64,000 nt of DNA from NCBI GenBank assembly GCA_014379405.1, contig JACMLU010000012.1, positions 1 through 64,000 on the forward strand, written 5' to 3'. Source of the stretch: Flavobacterium sp. (GTDB lineage Bacteria > Bacteroidota > Bacteroidia > Flavobacteriales > Flavobacteriaceae). Shown in pieces: positions 25,110-34,525 of this stretch (positions are counted from its first letter, which is position 1; each line of letters begins with the position of its first letter). The notes beneath the pieces were generated by a model that was not told the DNA's origin, did not search any database, and saw only the letters and a program-made list of their open reading frames with translations. Position numbers and translations under genes: made by a program.

Positions 25110-27500
25110 ATGAAACGATCTATTAAAAAAGTTGCAGTAATTGGATCCGGAATTATGGGATCGGGAATTGCTTGTCATTTTTCCAATATCGGGGTCGAAG
25201 TATTGCTTTTGGATATTATTCCAAACGAACTTACCGAGTCTGAAACAAAAAAAGGATTGACTCTGGAAAGCAAAATTGTTCGCAATCGTTTGGTCAACGA
25301 ACACTTCCAAAATGCTTTAAAATCGAAACCCTCTCCTATTTACCACCCAAAATTCGCAAGCCGAATCACGACGGGAAATACCACTGATGATATGGCAAAA
25401 ATAGCCAATGTCGATTGGATTATTGAAGTGGTGGTGGAACGTTTGGATATTAAAAAATTGGTTTTTGAACAAATCGAAAAATACCGCAAACCGGGAACTT
25501 TAGTCACATCCAACACTTCTGGAATTCCGATTCATTTTATGAGCGAAGGAAGATCCGAAGATTTTCAGAAACACTTCTGCGGTACACACTTTTTTAATCC
25601 TGCCCGTTATTTAAAATTATTCGAAATCATTCCAGGTCCACAAACTTCAGCCGAAGTTTTGGACTTCCTTACTCTATATGGAGAGAAATTCTTGGGCAAA
25701 ACTTCGGTTGTGGCCAAAGACACTCCTGCATTTATTGGAAACAGAATTGGAATCTTCGGAATCCAAAGCTTGTTTCATTTGGTAAAAGAGTTGGGATTAA
25801 CGATTGAAGAAGTGGATAAATTGACTGGCCCTGTTATTGGAAGACCAAAATCGGCTACTTTTAGGACTGTGGATGTAGTTGGATTGGATACTTTGGTACA
25901 CGTTGCCAACGGTATTTATGAAAACTGTCCCAACGACGAAGCACACGAATTATTCAAATTACCGGATTTCGTCAACAAAATGATGGAGAATAAATGGTTT
26001 GGAAGTAAAACGGGACAAGGTTTTTACAAAAAAGTCGACAAAGACATTCTTTCTTTAGACTTGGATACCTTAGAATATCGTGCTGCCAAAAAAGCTTCAT
26101 TCGCCACTTTAGAACTGACAAAAACTATTGATAAACCTATTGATCGTTTTAAAGTATTGGTAAAAGGAAAAGACAAAGCAGGTGAATTCTACAGAAAAAG
26201 TTTCGCTGGACTATTTGCTTATGTTTCGAATAGAATTCCTGAAATATCAGACGAATTATACAAAATCGACGATGCGATGAAAGCCGGTTTTGGTTGGGAT
26301 AACGGTCCTTTCGAAATTTGGGATGCGATTGGTATAGCCAATGGAATCGAAATAATGAAAGCTGAAGGATTAACTCCAGCAACCTGGGTTAGTGATATGT
26401 TGGCTTCCGGAACTTCAAGTTTTTATTCCATTAAAGAAGGCGCTACTTATTTCTATAATATTCAAAATAAAACACAGACCAAAGTTCCGGGTCAAGATGC
26501 TTTTATCATCCTAAACAACATTCGCGAAAGCAAAAAAGTGTGGAGCAATAGCGGAGCGATTATCCAAGATTTAGGCGACGGAATTCTGAATTTAGAATTC
26601 CAGTCGAAAATGAATACGATTGGCGGCGATGTTTTGCAAGCCATCAACAAAGCCATTGATTTATCGGAAAAAGAATATCAAGGTTTGGTTATTGGAAACC
26701 AAGGAGCAAATTTCTCCGTGGGTGCCAATATTGGAATGATATTTATGATGGCTGTCGAACAAGAATATAACGAACTGAATATGGCTATCAAAATGTTCCA
26801 GGACACTATGATGCGCGTGCGTTATTCTGGAATTCCAGTTGTGGTTGCACCTCACGGAATGACTTTGGGTGGCGGTTGCGAAATGAGTATGCACGCCGAC
26901 AAAGTGGTTGCTGCAGCAGAAACTTATATTGGATTGGTTGAATTTGGAGTTGGCGTAATTCCTGGTGGTGGCGGATCGAAAGAAATGACGTTGAGAGCTT
27001 CCGATTTATTTCGTAAAAATGATGTGGAATTGAATGTGCTCCAAGAATATTTCCTGACTGTGGCGATGGCCAAAGTTTCGACTTCGGCTTATGAAGCATT
27101 TGATTTGGGAGTTTTGCAACATGGAAAGGATGTTGTGGTAGTCAATAAAGACCGTCAAATTGCCGAAGCCAAAAAACACGCCTTATTAATGGCAGAAGCC
27201 GGTTACACCCAACCGATTCGCAGAAATGACATCAAAGTTTTGGGCAAACAAGCTTTGGGAATGTTTCTTGTGGGAACCGACCAAATGGTAGCGGGAAAAT
27301 TCATCTCGGAACATGATAAAAAAATTGCCAACAAACTGGCTTATGTTATGGCTGGCGGAGATTTGTCTGAACCAACTTTAGTTTCCGAACAATATTTATT
27401 GGATATCGAAAGAGAAGCGTTTTTATCGCTTTGCACGGAACGGAAGACTCTAGAACGTATTCAATTTATGTTGACAAAAGGAAAACCACTTCGTAACTAG
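25110..27500 (+). CDS. fadN: 3-hydroxyacyl-CoA dehydrogenase / enoyl-CoA hydratase, FadN-type domain order
   Basis: A 796-residue bifunctional beta-oxidation enzyme. The dehydrogenase comes first, with an NAD Rossmann motif VAVIGSGIMGSGIACHFS at about 8-25 and 'CGTHFFNPARYLKLFEIIPG' near 155-175. The enoyl-CoA hydratase (crotonase) part is C-terminal (about 500-700, 'NQGANFSVGANIGMIF' and 'GGGCEMSMHADKVVAAAETYIGLVEFG'). This order is the reverse of E. coli FadB. It matches Bacillus FadN, which is also about 790 residues and also sits before fadA and fadE. It oxidises 2-enoyl-CoA to 3-ketoacyl-CoA for the adjacent thiolase. Confidence 0.93.
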   Translation: MKRSIKKVAVIGSGIMGSGIACHFSNIGVEVLLLDIIPNELTESETKKGLTLESKIVRNRLVNEHFQNALKSKPSPIYHPKFASRITTGNTTDDMAKIANVDWIIEVVVERLDIKKLVFEQIEKYRKPGTLVTSNTSGIPIHFMSEGRSEDFQKHFCGTHFFNPARYLKLFEIIPGPQTSAEVLDFLTLYGEKFLGKTSVVAKDTPAFIGNRIGIFGIQSLFHLVKELGLTIEEVDKLTGPVIGRPKSATFRTVDVVGLDTLVHVANGIYENCPNDEAHELFKLPDFVNKMMENKWFGSKTGQGFYKKVDKDILSLDLDTLEYRAAKKASFATLELTKTIDKPIDRFKVLVKGKDKAGEFYRKSFAGLFAYVSNRIPEISDELYKIDDAMKAGFGWDNGPFEIWDAIGIANGIEIMKAEGLTPATWVSDMLASGTSSFYSIKEGATYFYNIQNKTQTKVPGQDAFIILNNIRESKKVWSNSGAIIQDLGDGILNLEFQSKMNTIGGDVLQAINKAIDLSEKEYQGLVIGNQGANFSVGANIGMIFMMAVEQEYNELNMAIKMFQDTMMRVRYSGIPVVVAPHGMTLGGGCEMSMHADKVVAAAETYIGLVEFGVGVIPGGGGSKEMTLRASDLFRKNDVELNVLQEYFLTVAMAKVSTSAYEAFDLGVLQHGKDVVVVNKDRQIAEAKKHALLMAEAGYTQPIRRNDIKVLGKQALGMFLVGTDQMVAGKFISEHDKKIANKLAYVMAGGDLSEPTLVSEQYLLDIEREAFLSLCTERKTLERIQFMLTKGKPLRN

Positions 27501-27591
27501 AAAAATAAGAACCAAGAAGTTAGAAGTCAGAACCAAGATACAACTATACTCATCTTTTCTCTTTCTTCTTTCTTCTATTATCTAAAAGAAA

Positions 27592-28773
27592 ATGAAAACA
27601 GCCTATATTGTTAAAGCATACCGAACTGCCGTTGGCAAAGCACCAAAAGGCGTGTTCCGTTTCAAACGTCCTGATGAATTGGCGGCAGAAACGATTCAAT
27701 TTATGATGAATGAATTGCCCGATTTCGACAAAACACGCATTGATGACGTAATGGTTGGAAATGCTATGCCGGAAGCCGAACAAGGATTGAACATGGGACG
27801 ATTAATTTCCTTGATGGGATTAAAAGTGACCGATGTTCCCGGTGTAACCGTGAATCGTTATTGCGCTTCAGGAATAGAAACTATTGGGATGGCGACAGCC
27901 AAAATCCAGTCTGGAATGGCCGATTGTATTATTGCTGGTGGTGCCGAAAGCATGAGTTTTATTCCAATGGGTGGTTACAAACCAACACCTGATTATGCAG
28001 TTGCCAATGAAGGTCACGAAGATTACTATTGGGGAATGGGATTGACTGCCGAAGCCGTTGCCAAGCAATTCAATGTTTCCAGAGAAGATCAGGATGAGTT
28101 TGCCTACCAATCCCATATGAAAGCCTTGAAAGCGCAAGCCGATGGTAAATTCGATAAACAAATTGTTCCTATCACCATTGAGCAAACCTTCATCAATGAA
28201 AATGGCAAAAAAGAAACTAAATCTTATGTGGTAAACAAAGACGAAGGACCAAGAGTTGGAACTTCGGTAGAAGCTTTGACTGGATTAAGACCTGTTTTTG
28301 CTGCCGATGGAAGTGTGACAGCGGGAAATTCTTCGCAAATGAGTGACGGAGCAGCATTTGTTATGATTATGAATGAAGAAATGGTCAAAGAATTAAACCT
28401 CACTCCTATTGCCCGTTTGGTCAGCTTCGCTTCCGCTGGAGTTGAACCTAGAATAATGGGAATAGGTCCTGTAAAAGCCATTCCGAAAGCCTTAAAACAA
28501 GCGGGACTAGAACTGAAAGAAATTGATTTAATTGAATTAAACGAAGCATTTGCTTCCCAATCATTAGCTGTAATTCGCGAATTGGAAATCAATCCTGATA
28601 TTGTGAATGTTAACGGAGGAGCGATTGCATTAGGACATCCTTTGGGTTGCACTGGAGCTAAACTCTCAGTTCAGCTATTCGACGAAATGAAACGCAGAGG
28701 AAATAAATACGGAATCGTAAGTATGTGTGTGGGAACTGGACAAGGAAGTGCGGGGATATATGAATTACTTTAG
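27592..28773 (+). CDS. fadA: Acetyl-CoA C-acyltransferase (3-ketoacyl-CoA thiolase)
   Basis: A 393-residue thiolase of standard size. The acyl-accepting Cys lies in 'VTVNRYCASGIETIGMA' (about residue 91), the GGAESMS motif follows at about 113, His in 'NVNGGAIALGHPLGCTGAK' near 347, and the second catalytic Cys in 'GIVSMCVGTGQGSAGI' near 379. It cleaves 3-ketoacyl-CoA with CoA to give acetyl-CoA in the last step of beta-oxidation. A purine-rich then pyrimidine-rich spacer of about 90 bp separates it from fadN, with AGAACCAAGA repeated at 27508 and 27529. Confidence 0.95.
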   Translation: MKTAYIVKAYRTAVGKAPKGVFRFKRPDELAAETIQFMMNELPDFDKTRIDDVMVGNAMPEAEQGLNMGRLISLMGLKVTDVPGVTVNRYCASGIETIGMATAKIQSGMADCIIAGGAESMSFIPMGGYKPTPDYAVANEGHEDYYWGMGLTAEAVAKQFNVSREDQDEFAYQSHMKALKAQADGKFDKQIVPITIEQTFINENGKKETKSYVVNKDEGPRVGTSVEALTGLRPVFAADGSVTAGNSSQMSDGAAFVMIMNEEMVKELNLTPIARLVSFASAGVEPRIMGIGPVKAIPKALKQAGLELKEIDLIELNEAFASQSLAVIRELEINPDIVNVNGGAIALGHPLGCTGAKLSVQLFDEMKRRGNKYGIVSMCVGTGQGSAGIYELL

Positions 28774-28821
28774 AAGAAAATAGAGCAAAGAGACAAGAGC
28801 AAAGAAACAAGAATTTTAAAA

Positions 28822-29187
28822 ATGATACATAATTTTAAAAACCTGAAAATTTGGATTATTGCTATGGATATTGCCAATGATATATACAAATTAACTTCAA
28901 CTTTTCCAAAATCTGAAGTATATAGTTTAGCGAGTCAAATGAACCGTTGTTCTGTTTCAATGCCTTCTAATATTGCTGAAGATTCTAATAGAGAAAATAA
29001 ACATTTTCAACATTATTTAAATATTAGTTTGGGATCATCATTTGAATTACAAACTCAATTGTTGATTGCTTTTCAAAACAATTATTTATCAGAAGAAAAA
29101 ACAACCGAATTAGAAAATAAATTAATTGAATTTCAAAAGATGACAACAGGTTTCATAAATAAGTTAGACAACAATCTTTCTTCTTGA
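28822..29187 (+). CDS. Four-helix-bundle protein of the S23/IVP (23S rRNA intervening-sequence) family
   Basis: A 121-residue, almost entirely helical protein. The opening 'NFKNLKIWIIAMDIANDIYKLTSTFPKSE' and the core 'SLASQMNRCSVSMPSNIAEDSNRENKHFQHYLNISLGSSFELQTQLLIA' are the hallmark of the S23/IVP family. That family is known from 23S rRNA intervening sequences and as diversity-generating-retroelement accessory (Avd-like) proteins. It splits fadA from fadE. Thirteen-base inverted repeats flank it (28801-28813 and 29181-29193, 12 of 13 matching), and the right one overlaps its stop codon. Its molecular function is unknown, and no reverse transcriptase or rRNA is near. Confidence 0.93.
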   Translation: MIHNFKNLKIWIIAMDIANDIYKLTSTFPKSEVYSLASQMNRCSVSMPSNIAEDSNRENKHFQHYLNISLGSSFELQTQLLIAFQNNYLSEEKTTELENKLIEFQKMTTGFINKLDNNLSS

Positions 29188-29229
29188 TTCTTTCATCATT
29201 CATCTAAAAACCTCTAAATCTTTAAAAAT

Positions 29230-31020
29230 ATGAACGACAAAACTCGCGGTGGTCAATTCATCGTAAAAGAAACAAAATGCGAAGATGTCTTCACTCCCGA
29301 AGATTTCAACGAAGATCAAATAATGATGCGTGACTCTGTAAAAGAGTTTATTGATAAAGAAGTATGGCCTAATAAAGACCGATTCGAAAAACGAGATTTC
29401 GCCTTTACGGTTGAATGTATGCATAAAGCCGCCGAATTGGGACTTTTAAGTATATCGGTTCCAGAAGCTTATGGCGGAATGGGTATGGGATTTGTCGATA
29501 CCGTTCTCGTTTGTGATTATATTTCGGGAGCTACGGGTTCGTTTTCATCCGCATTTGGAGCACATACCGGAATTGGTACTTTGCCAATAACTTTATATGG
29601 AACCGAGGAACAAAAGCAAAAATATGTTCCCAAATTAGCTTCTGGTGAATGGTTTGGTTCATACTGTTTGACCGAACCAGGTGCAGGATCGGATGCAAAT
29701 TCAGGAAAAACAAAGGCTGTTTTATCAGAAGATGGAACACATTATAAAATTACGGGACAAAAAATGTGGATAACCAATGCGGGATTTTGTAGCCTATTCA
29801 TTGTTTTTGCACGTATTGAAAACGATAAAAACATTACGGGATTTATCGTTGAAAACGATCCTAACAATGGTATTACGATGAATGAAGAAGAACACAAACT
29901 CGGAATTCGCGCTTCTTCGACCCGACAGGTTTTCTTTGCAGATACCAAAGTTCCTGTGGAAAATATGCTTTCCGAAAGAGGAAATGGTTTCAAAATAGCA
30001 ATGAATGCATTAAATGTAGGTCGAATTAAACTAGCTGCCGCTTGCTTAGATGCGCAACGCCGAGTAATTTCAAATGCAACAAAATATGCCAATGAAAGAG
30101 TTCAGTTTAATACTCCCATTTCGCATTTTGGGGCTATCCGTTACAAATTAGCCGAAATGGCAGCCTCTTGTTATGCTGGGCAAAGTGCCACCTACCGAGC
30201 TGCGAAAGATATTGAAGATAAAATCAAAGACCGTGAAGCCAATGGTGAAAGTCATCAAGAAGCCGAACTAAAAGGTATTGAAGAATTTGCCATAGAATGT
30301 TCTATTTTGAAAGTGGCCGTTTCTGAAGATATCCAAAATTGTGCTGACGAAGGAATCCAAATTTTGGGAGGAATGGGATTCTCGGAAGATACTCCAATGG
30401 AAAGTGCTTGGCGTGATGCGAGAATTGCCCGTATTTATGAAGGTACGAATGAAATCAACCGAATGCTTTCGGTAGGAATGTTGATTAAAAAAGCGTTCAA
30501 AGGTCACGTTGATTTATTAGGACCGGCCACAAAAGTTCAGGAAGAATTAATGGGAATTCCATCCTTTGATACTCCTGATTATTCCGAATTGTTTTCTGAA
30601 GAAAAAGAGATGTTGGGTAAATTGAAAAAAGCATTTCTAATGGTTGCTGGCGGTGCCGTTCAAAAATACGGACCAGATTTAGATGCACACCAACAATTAT
30701 TGATGGCTTCTGCCGATATTTTAATCGAAATTTATATGGCAGAATCGACCATCCTAAGAACCGAGAAATTGGCCAAAAAAGAAGGTGAAGCCAAAGTACT
30801 AGAACAAATAGCTATGGCAAAATTGTACTTATACAAAGCCGTTGACGTAATCACTCAAAAAGGAAAAGAAAGTATTATTTCCTTTGCTGAAGGTGACGAG
30901 CAAAGAATAATGCTGATGGGATTACGTCGTTTTACAAAATACACTAATATGCCTAATATCATTGGATTGAGGGAAACTATTACAACTAAATTAGTAAGTG
31001 AAAATCAATACTGTTTCTGA
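29230..31020 (+). CDS. fadE: Acyl-CoA dehydrogenase, FadE-type
   Basis: A 596-residue flavoenzyme, the length of Bacillus FadE (about 594) rather than of the 380-residue short type; the C-terminal extra domain follows about residue 430. Motifs seen are 'YCLTEPGAGSDANSGKTKA' (FAD/substrate loop, about 140-158), 'GQKMWITNAGF' and the 'QILGGMGFSEDTPMESAWRDARIARIYEGTNEI' segment (given in parts), which holds the catalytic-base region. It introduces the 2,3 double bond and passes electrons to ETF. It completes a fadN-fadA-fadE order. Confidence 0.95.
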   Translation: MNDKTRGGQFIVKETKCEDVFTPEDFNEDQIMMRDSVKEFIDKEVWPNKDRFEKRDFAFTVECMHKAAELGLLSISVPEAYGGMGMGFVDTVLVCDYISGATGSFSSAFGAHTGIGTLPITLYGTEEQKQKYVPKLASGEWFGSYCLTEPGAGSDANSGKTKAVLSEDGTHYKITGQKMWITNAGFCSLFIVFARIENDKNITGFIVENDPNNGITMNEEEHKLGIRASSTRQVFFADTKVPVENMLSERGNGFKIAMNALNVGRIKLAAACLDAQRRVISNATKYANERVQFNTPISHFGAIRYKLAEMAASCYAGQSATYRAAKDIEDKIKDREANGESHQEAELKGIEEFAIECSILKVAVSEDIQNCADEGIQILGGMGFSEDTPMESAWRDARIARIYEGTNEINRMLSVGMLIKKAFKGHVDLLGPATKVQEELMGIPSFDTPDYSELFSEEKEMLGKLKKAFLMVAGGAVQKYGPDLDAHQQLLMASADILIEIYMAESTILRTEKLAKKEGEAKVLEQIAMAKLYLYKAVDVITQKGKESIISFAEGDEQRIMLMGLRRFTKYTNMPNIIGLRETITTKLVSENQYCF

Positions 31021-31040
31021 TTATAATTTAATGTCATTGT

Positions 31041-31093
31041 ATACGCGTGAGGGATAAAAGCTAGCTACCGAAGTAGCGCGGATAGCCCGACAG
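31041..31093 (+). ncRNA. Structured intergenic element, possible small RNA motif
   Basis: Between fadE and the convergent channel gene lies a GC-richer stretch with GAGGGAT at 31049-31055, an inner hairpin GCTAC-CGAA-GTAGC (31064-31077), and ATAGCCCGAC at 31082-31091 whose CCC can pair with the GGG at 31051-31053. It runs straight into a long terminator stem. The compact GGGAT...hairpin...AGCCC layout looks like a conserved RNA element. I recall similar strings in flavobacterial intergenic regions but cannot verify an Rfam family such as Flavo-1. Confidence 0.4.
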
Positions 31094-31148
31094 CATAAAG
31101 AAAAGGAGCCGACCCACTAGTATAATGAGTTGGCTCCTTTTCTTTATG
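31094..31148. terminator. Long bidirectional terminator, 23-bp stem
   Basis: CATAAAGAAAAGGAGCC (31094-31110) is perfectly inverted at 31132-31148. Pairing continues for six more positions with two G-U pairs, giving a stem of about 23 bp and a 9-nt loop. It lies between convergent genes and has T-runs on both strands. Confidence 0.88.
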
Positions 31149-31168
31149 GTGGCACGCCCAGATAATTA

Positions 31169-31861
31169 TTATTTCTCCGGTTGTATTTTATTGGCGTCTG
31201 AAACCAGACGACCTATAAGAATTACGGGATATAAAACACCTATTAAAGCTTCGACTTGTACCAATGCACGAGCCATTGGATGAAGCGGAACTATTTCGCC
31301 AAAACCCGTTGTTGTAATGGTTATATAACTGAAATACATAAAATTGGCATCTAAACTATTCGATTGAAATGGCGGTAAAGTGATTTGGAACGAACCCTCG
31401 ATATGTTGGTAAAAAAAAAGATATACAACTTCCCAAAGATTGGCCATCAACATATAGACCACTACAGAACCAATTACTCTGTAGGATGTGATTGGTCCGG
31501 GTTCAAAAACTTTAAGCAATACTAAAATAATTAACAGCAAGAAGGTACTTATTGAAAGAATGAGATCCATTAATACCGTGAATGGAGTGGGGTTAAATGC
31601 ACTAATCCAACCGAAAACACTAAACAAAATGGGAACGATGGATATTAGTACTGCTTGCTTTCTGCTTTTGGATAAGGCAAAAATACCTGCCAAAAGAAAT
31701 AGCATCCAAAAGATATTAAGCACCACCAAAAAAGAGGAATAACTCCCAAGCATTGGAATCAATACAAAGTGCATCACAAAAAGTAAAATTAACATACTGC
31801 TAAGTCCGCTTTCTTTTTTCCATAAATGATTGAATAAACTAAATTTATTTTGCTTCTCCAT
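31169..31861 (-). CDS. Ion channel protein, potassium-channel type pore
   Basis: A 230-residue membrane protein with about five or six helices. The C-terminal pair frames a pore loop 'SYITITTTGFGEIVPLHP', where TTGFGE (residues 184-189) takes the place of the K+ selectivity filter TVGYGD. The N-terminal half (about 20-115) is four hydrophobic helices without a charged S4, so voltage gating is not indicated. No RCK/TrkA domain is attached. It starts 18 bp after the MFS exporter gene ends and is probably cotranscribed with it. Potassium selectivity is inferred from the filter and is untested. Confidence 0.88.
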   Translation of the reverse strand: MEKQNKFSLFNHLWKKESGLSSMLILLFVMHFVLIPMLGSYSSFLVVLNIFWMLFLLAGIFALSKSRKQAVLISIVPILFSVFGWISAFNPTPFTVLMDLILSISTFLLLIILVLLKVFEPGPITSYRVIGSVVVYMLMANLWEVVYLFFYQHIEGSFQITLPPFQSNSLDANFMYFSYITITTTGFGEIVPLHPMARALVQVEALIGVLYPVILIGRLVSDANKIQPEK

Positions 31862-31879
31862 AACTATTGCACTTAATTT

Positions 31880-33448
31880 TTAAATTGGAATTGGCTCAAG
31901 TTCTACCCTTCCAATTGGTCTTCTTCCGAGTTTAAACAACAGTAGAATAAATATAGGCAAAAAACAAATAGCCGACATTACTACATAAATGTCTTTATAA
32001 GCCAGTAATATTGATGCTTGTGAGGTTTGGTTACCAAGGCTTCGCTCCGCCATTATCTGCGCATCGACTTCTGATAATCCTTGATATAAATAATAATTTT
32101 TGGTATTGGACAACTTTTTGACTGCCTGTTGATTAACTGCCGATAATTGTTGGCTTAAACCCGTTTTGTGTTGTGCTTTAGTATTCGAAATAAAAGTTCC
32201 TAGCAGTGCACCACCTAATAAAGTAGCAAAAATTACACGGGAAACCACCCCGCTCATCATTCGGGAATCGCCTAATTTTTGAGGAACTCCTTCTGCAATA
32301 TAAAGTGCCGAAATAGGATACAAAAATCCAATGGCCAATCCTTTGAAAACAAATGGCAATAAAAAATCAGATGGTTCAATTTCTGGATAAAACAGAAAAA
32401 ATAGAATTATATGATAAATTCCGTAACAGGCGAATCCAGCAATCCAAATGGTAGCCATATAAATTCTTTTATACAAAAGAAAAGTCGATAACGGAATAGC
32501 TATAAAAACTCCAATTAATATCGCTAAATGTGTTTCAGCCTGATAAATACTATCAAAACCTAGTACTCCCGACATAAATCCTGTAACGATGCTTCCCGTT
32601 CCATTCATAATACCAATGTAAAAGAAGAGGATCGAACCAAAAACTACATTCTTATATTTGAAAACGTCGGGATCCAATATTGGGTCTTTTGTAAAACGAA
32701 CGTGCAGTAAATAAATACCTATGAGAATCAGCAAAAACGCAAAAGCTATGCTTATTTTTGGATCGGAAAACCAATTTCTAGATTGCCCTTCGGCACAAAT
32801 AAAAAGGATTACAGTGAAAAATAAAATAAAAATAACCCAACCCCTCCAATCAAATTGGAACTTGGATTTCAGCGGTGCCACGTCTTTTTTATAAAAATAC
32901 CAAGCCAAAACAATGCCTATCAAAAAGTTGATATTCAAAAAGTAAATACTGAAAGTCCAATCGTGAATACTAGTAAATCTTGCGCCGAGATATTTGTAAA
33001 TATGCTGACTTCCCTGGAGAATAAATTGGATTATTCCATACATTATAGCCATATTAAAGGCTGGATTGTATTTTAATATAATGGGAATCATCGAAGCGAA
33101 TATTCCAATAATAGAAATCATGGCCACAAGAGAACGCCAAAATGTAAACCAAATAATATTAGTAGTGTATAAAGAAGCCGTATTAAATAGTATCGCCAAG
33201 AAACTCGCCGATAGAATCATTGTACGCACTTTAATTTGCTTTCCAAGTCTCATTCCCAAAGGCAGAAATGCCAACATTACAAATACTGGAATATAGCTGG
33301 AATAGGCAAAAACGGTTGTGGATGCGCCAAAGTGTCCTAAAATTTGAGAATTGTCGTAAGCCGTAACATTCAAAGCATTAAAAAAAGGAATCGTAAGGAT
33401 GTATAATCCAACAAGAGTAAAAATGTTTCCTTTTTTCCCTGCAAACAT
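31880..33448 (-). CDS. 14-TM MFS exporter (DHA2/EmrB type)
   Basis: A 522-residue protein with about 14 transmembrane helices, the DHA2 layout of EmrB and similar drug or ion exporters. An MFS-like basic loop 'PLGMRLGKQIKVRT' lies between helices 2 and 3. A large periplasmic insertion (about 420-480, 'KTGLSQQLSAVNQQAVKKLSNTKNYYLYQG') occurs before the last helix, as in other EmrB-type partners of HlyD adaptors. It starts 3 bp after the adaptor gene, so the two act together. The substrate is unknown. Confidence 0.9.
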   Translation of the reverse strand: MFAGKKGNIFTLVGLYILTIPFFNALNVTAYDNSQILGHFGASTTVFAYSSYIPVFVMLAFLPLGMRLGKQIKVRTMILSASFLAILFNTASLYTTNIIWFTFWRSLVAMISIIGIFASMIPIILKYNPAFNMAIMYGIIQFILQGSQHIYKYLGARFTSIHDWTFSIYFLNINFLIGIVLAWYFYKKDVAPLKSKFQFDWRGWVIFILFFTVILFICAEGQSRNWFSDPKISIAFAFLLILIGIYLLHVRFTKDPILDPDVFKYKNVVFGSILFFYIGIMNGTGSIVTGFMSGVLGFDSIYQAETHLAILIGVFIAIPLSTFLLYKRIYMATIWIAGFACYGIYHIILFFLFYPEIEPSDFLLPFVFKGLAIGFLYPISALYIAEGVPQKLGDSRMMSGVVSRVIFATLLGGALLGTFISNTKAQHKTGLSQQLSAVNQQAVKKLSNTKNYYLYQGLSEVDAQIMAERSLGNQTSQASILLAYKDIYVVMSAICFLPIFILLLFKLGRRPIGRVELEPIPI

Positions 33449-33451
33449 ATT

Positions 33452-34513
33452 TTATTTTTTTACTTCGACCGTTACATTCATTCCAGGTTTTACTTCTTCA
33501 AGAGCTTCAGCCGAAGCTTCAAAAACTATTTTTACAGGAATACGTTGCGTTATTTTAACAAAATTTCCTGTTGAATTATCCGGTTCTACCATAGAAAATT
33601 TGGCTCCAGTTGCTGGAGAAAATCCCACTACTTTACCTTTGAATTCTTTGTCATCCAATGCATCTATGGTAATGGTTACCTCCTGCCCTTGTTTGATTCT
33701 TTCCACTTGGGTTTCCTTGAAATTGGCTGTAACCCATTTTTGTTTTAAAACAATCGAAGCTACGACCTGATTTGTACTCACCAAATCGCCTACAGACAAG
33801 TTGCGTTCGCCAACAAAGCCATCAATTGGGGCTTTAATTATAGTATAAGATAATTGTAATTTTGCAGCATCCAAATCGGCTTGTTTTCGGGTCACTGTTG
33901 CTCTAGCTGCTTCTAGATTCGTTAAACTTTGTTTGGCGACGGAACTGCTAGCTAATAATTCATTTTTGCCTGCCTTTAGATACGCTTTTGTTGATTGTAA
34001 CTTGGAAACTACCTGATCATATTGATTTCGAGTTACAGCAGAATCTGCATACATATTTTTAAATCTTTCGTAATCTTTTTGTGCTTTTTCAAGATCAGCC
34101 AAATCCCCTTCTAATTTTGCTTGAGTTGCTGCTTGATTTGATCCAGAAGTAATTATGGTTTGTTGAAGCGAATGCAAATTTCCTTCTGCTATGGCCAAAT
34201 CAGCTTCGGCTTGTTTTACTTTGATTCGGTATTCTTCGTCATTCAGGATTAGCAATGTATCCCCTTGATGTACAAATTGATTGGCTTCGAATTTTATCGT
34301 TGTAATATGACCTGTTGCTCGTGCGGCGATGTAGTTCATATACGCATCAACCTGAGCATTATTGGTAGTTTCGTATCGGCTAAAATCAAAAAACAGACTT
34401 AAAATCCATAATCCACCAGCAAGCAAAAAAATAAAAGAAAGAATGGTCAAGATGGTATTTCTCTTTTTTTCTGTATTTTGAATAGCTTCATTATTTGCGG
34501 TTTCCTCACTCAT
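33452..34513 (-). CDS. HlyD/EmrA-type periplasmic adaptor
   Basis: A 353-residue membrane-fusion protein with one N-terminal transmembrane helix (about 22-42). Two biotinyl-lipoyl halves flank a coiled-coil hairpin: 'YIAARATGHITTIKFEANQFVHQGDTLLILNDEEY' near 62-95 and 'IKAPIDGFVGERNLSVGDLVS' near 230-250, with Ala/Lys/Glu-rich heptads between. It bridges the MFS exporter in the inner membrane to the TolC-like channel. It sits between them in the operon, with gaps of 3 and 12 bp. Confidence 0.94.
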   Translation of the reverse strand: MSEETANNEAIQNTEKKRNTILTILSFIFLLAGGLWILSLFFDFSRYETTNNAQVDAYMNYIAARATGHITTIKFEANQFVHQGDTLLILNDEEYRIKVKQAEADLAIAEGNLHSLQQTIITSGSNQAATQAKLEGDLADLEKAQKDYERFKNMYADSAVTRNQYDQVVSKLQSTKAYLKAGKNELLASSSVAKQSLTNLEAARATVTRKQADLDAAKLQLSYTIIKAPIDGFVGERNLSVGDLVSTNQVVASIVLKQKWVTANFKETQVERIKQGQEVTITIDALDDKEFKGKVVGFSPATGAKFSMVEPDNSTGNFVKITQRIPVKIVFEASAEALEEVKPGMNVTVEVKK

Positions 34514-34525
34514 AATAGTATGTTT

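Noticed and set aside
28822..29187. Diversity-generating retroelement because the four-helix protein resembles Avd
   Set aside because: There is no reverse transcriptase, template repeat or variable repeat in the neighbourhood.
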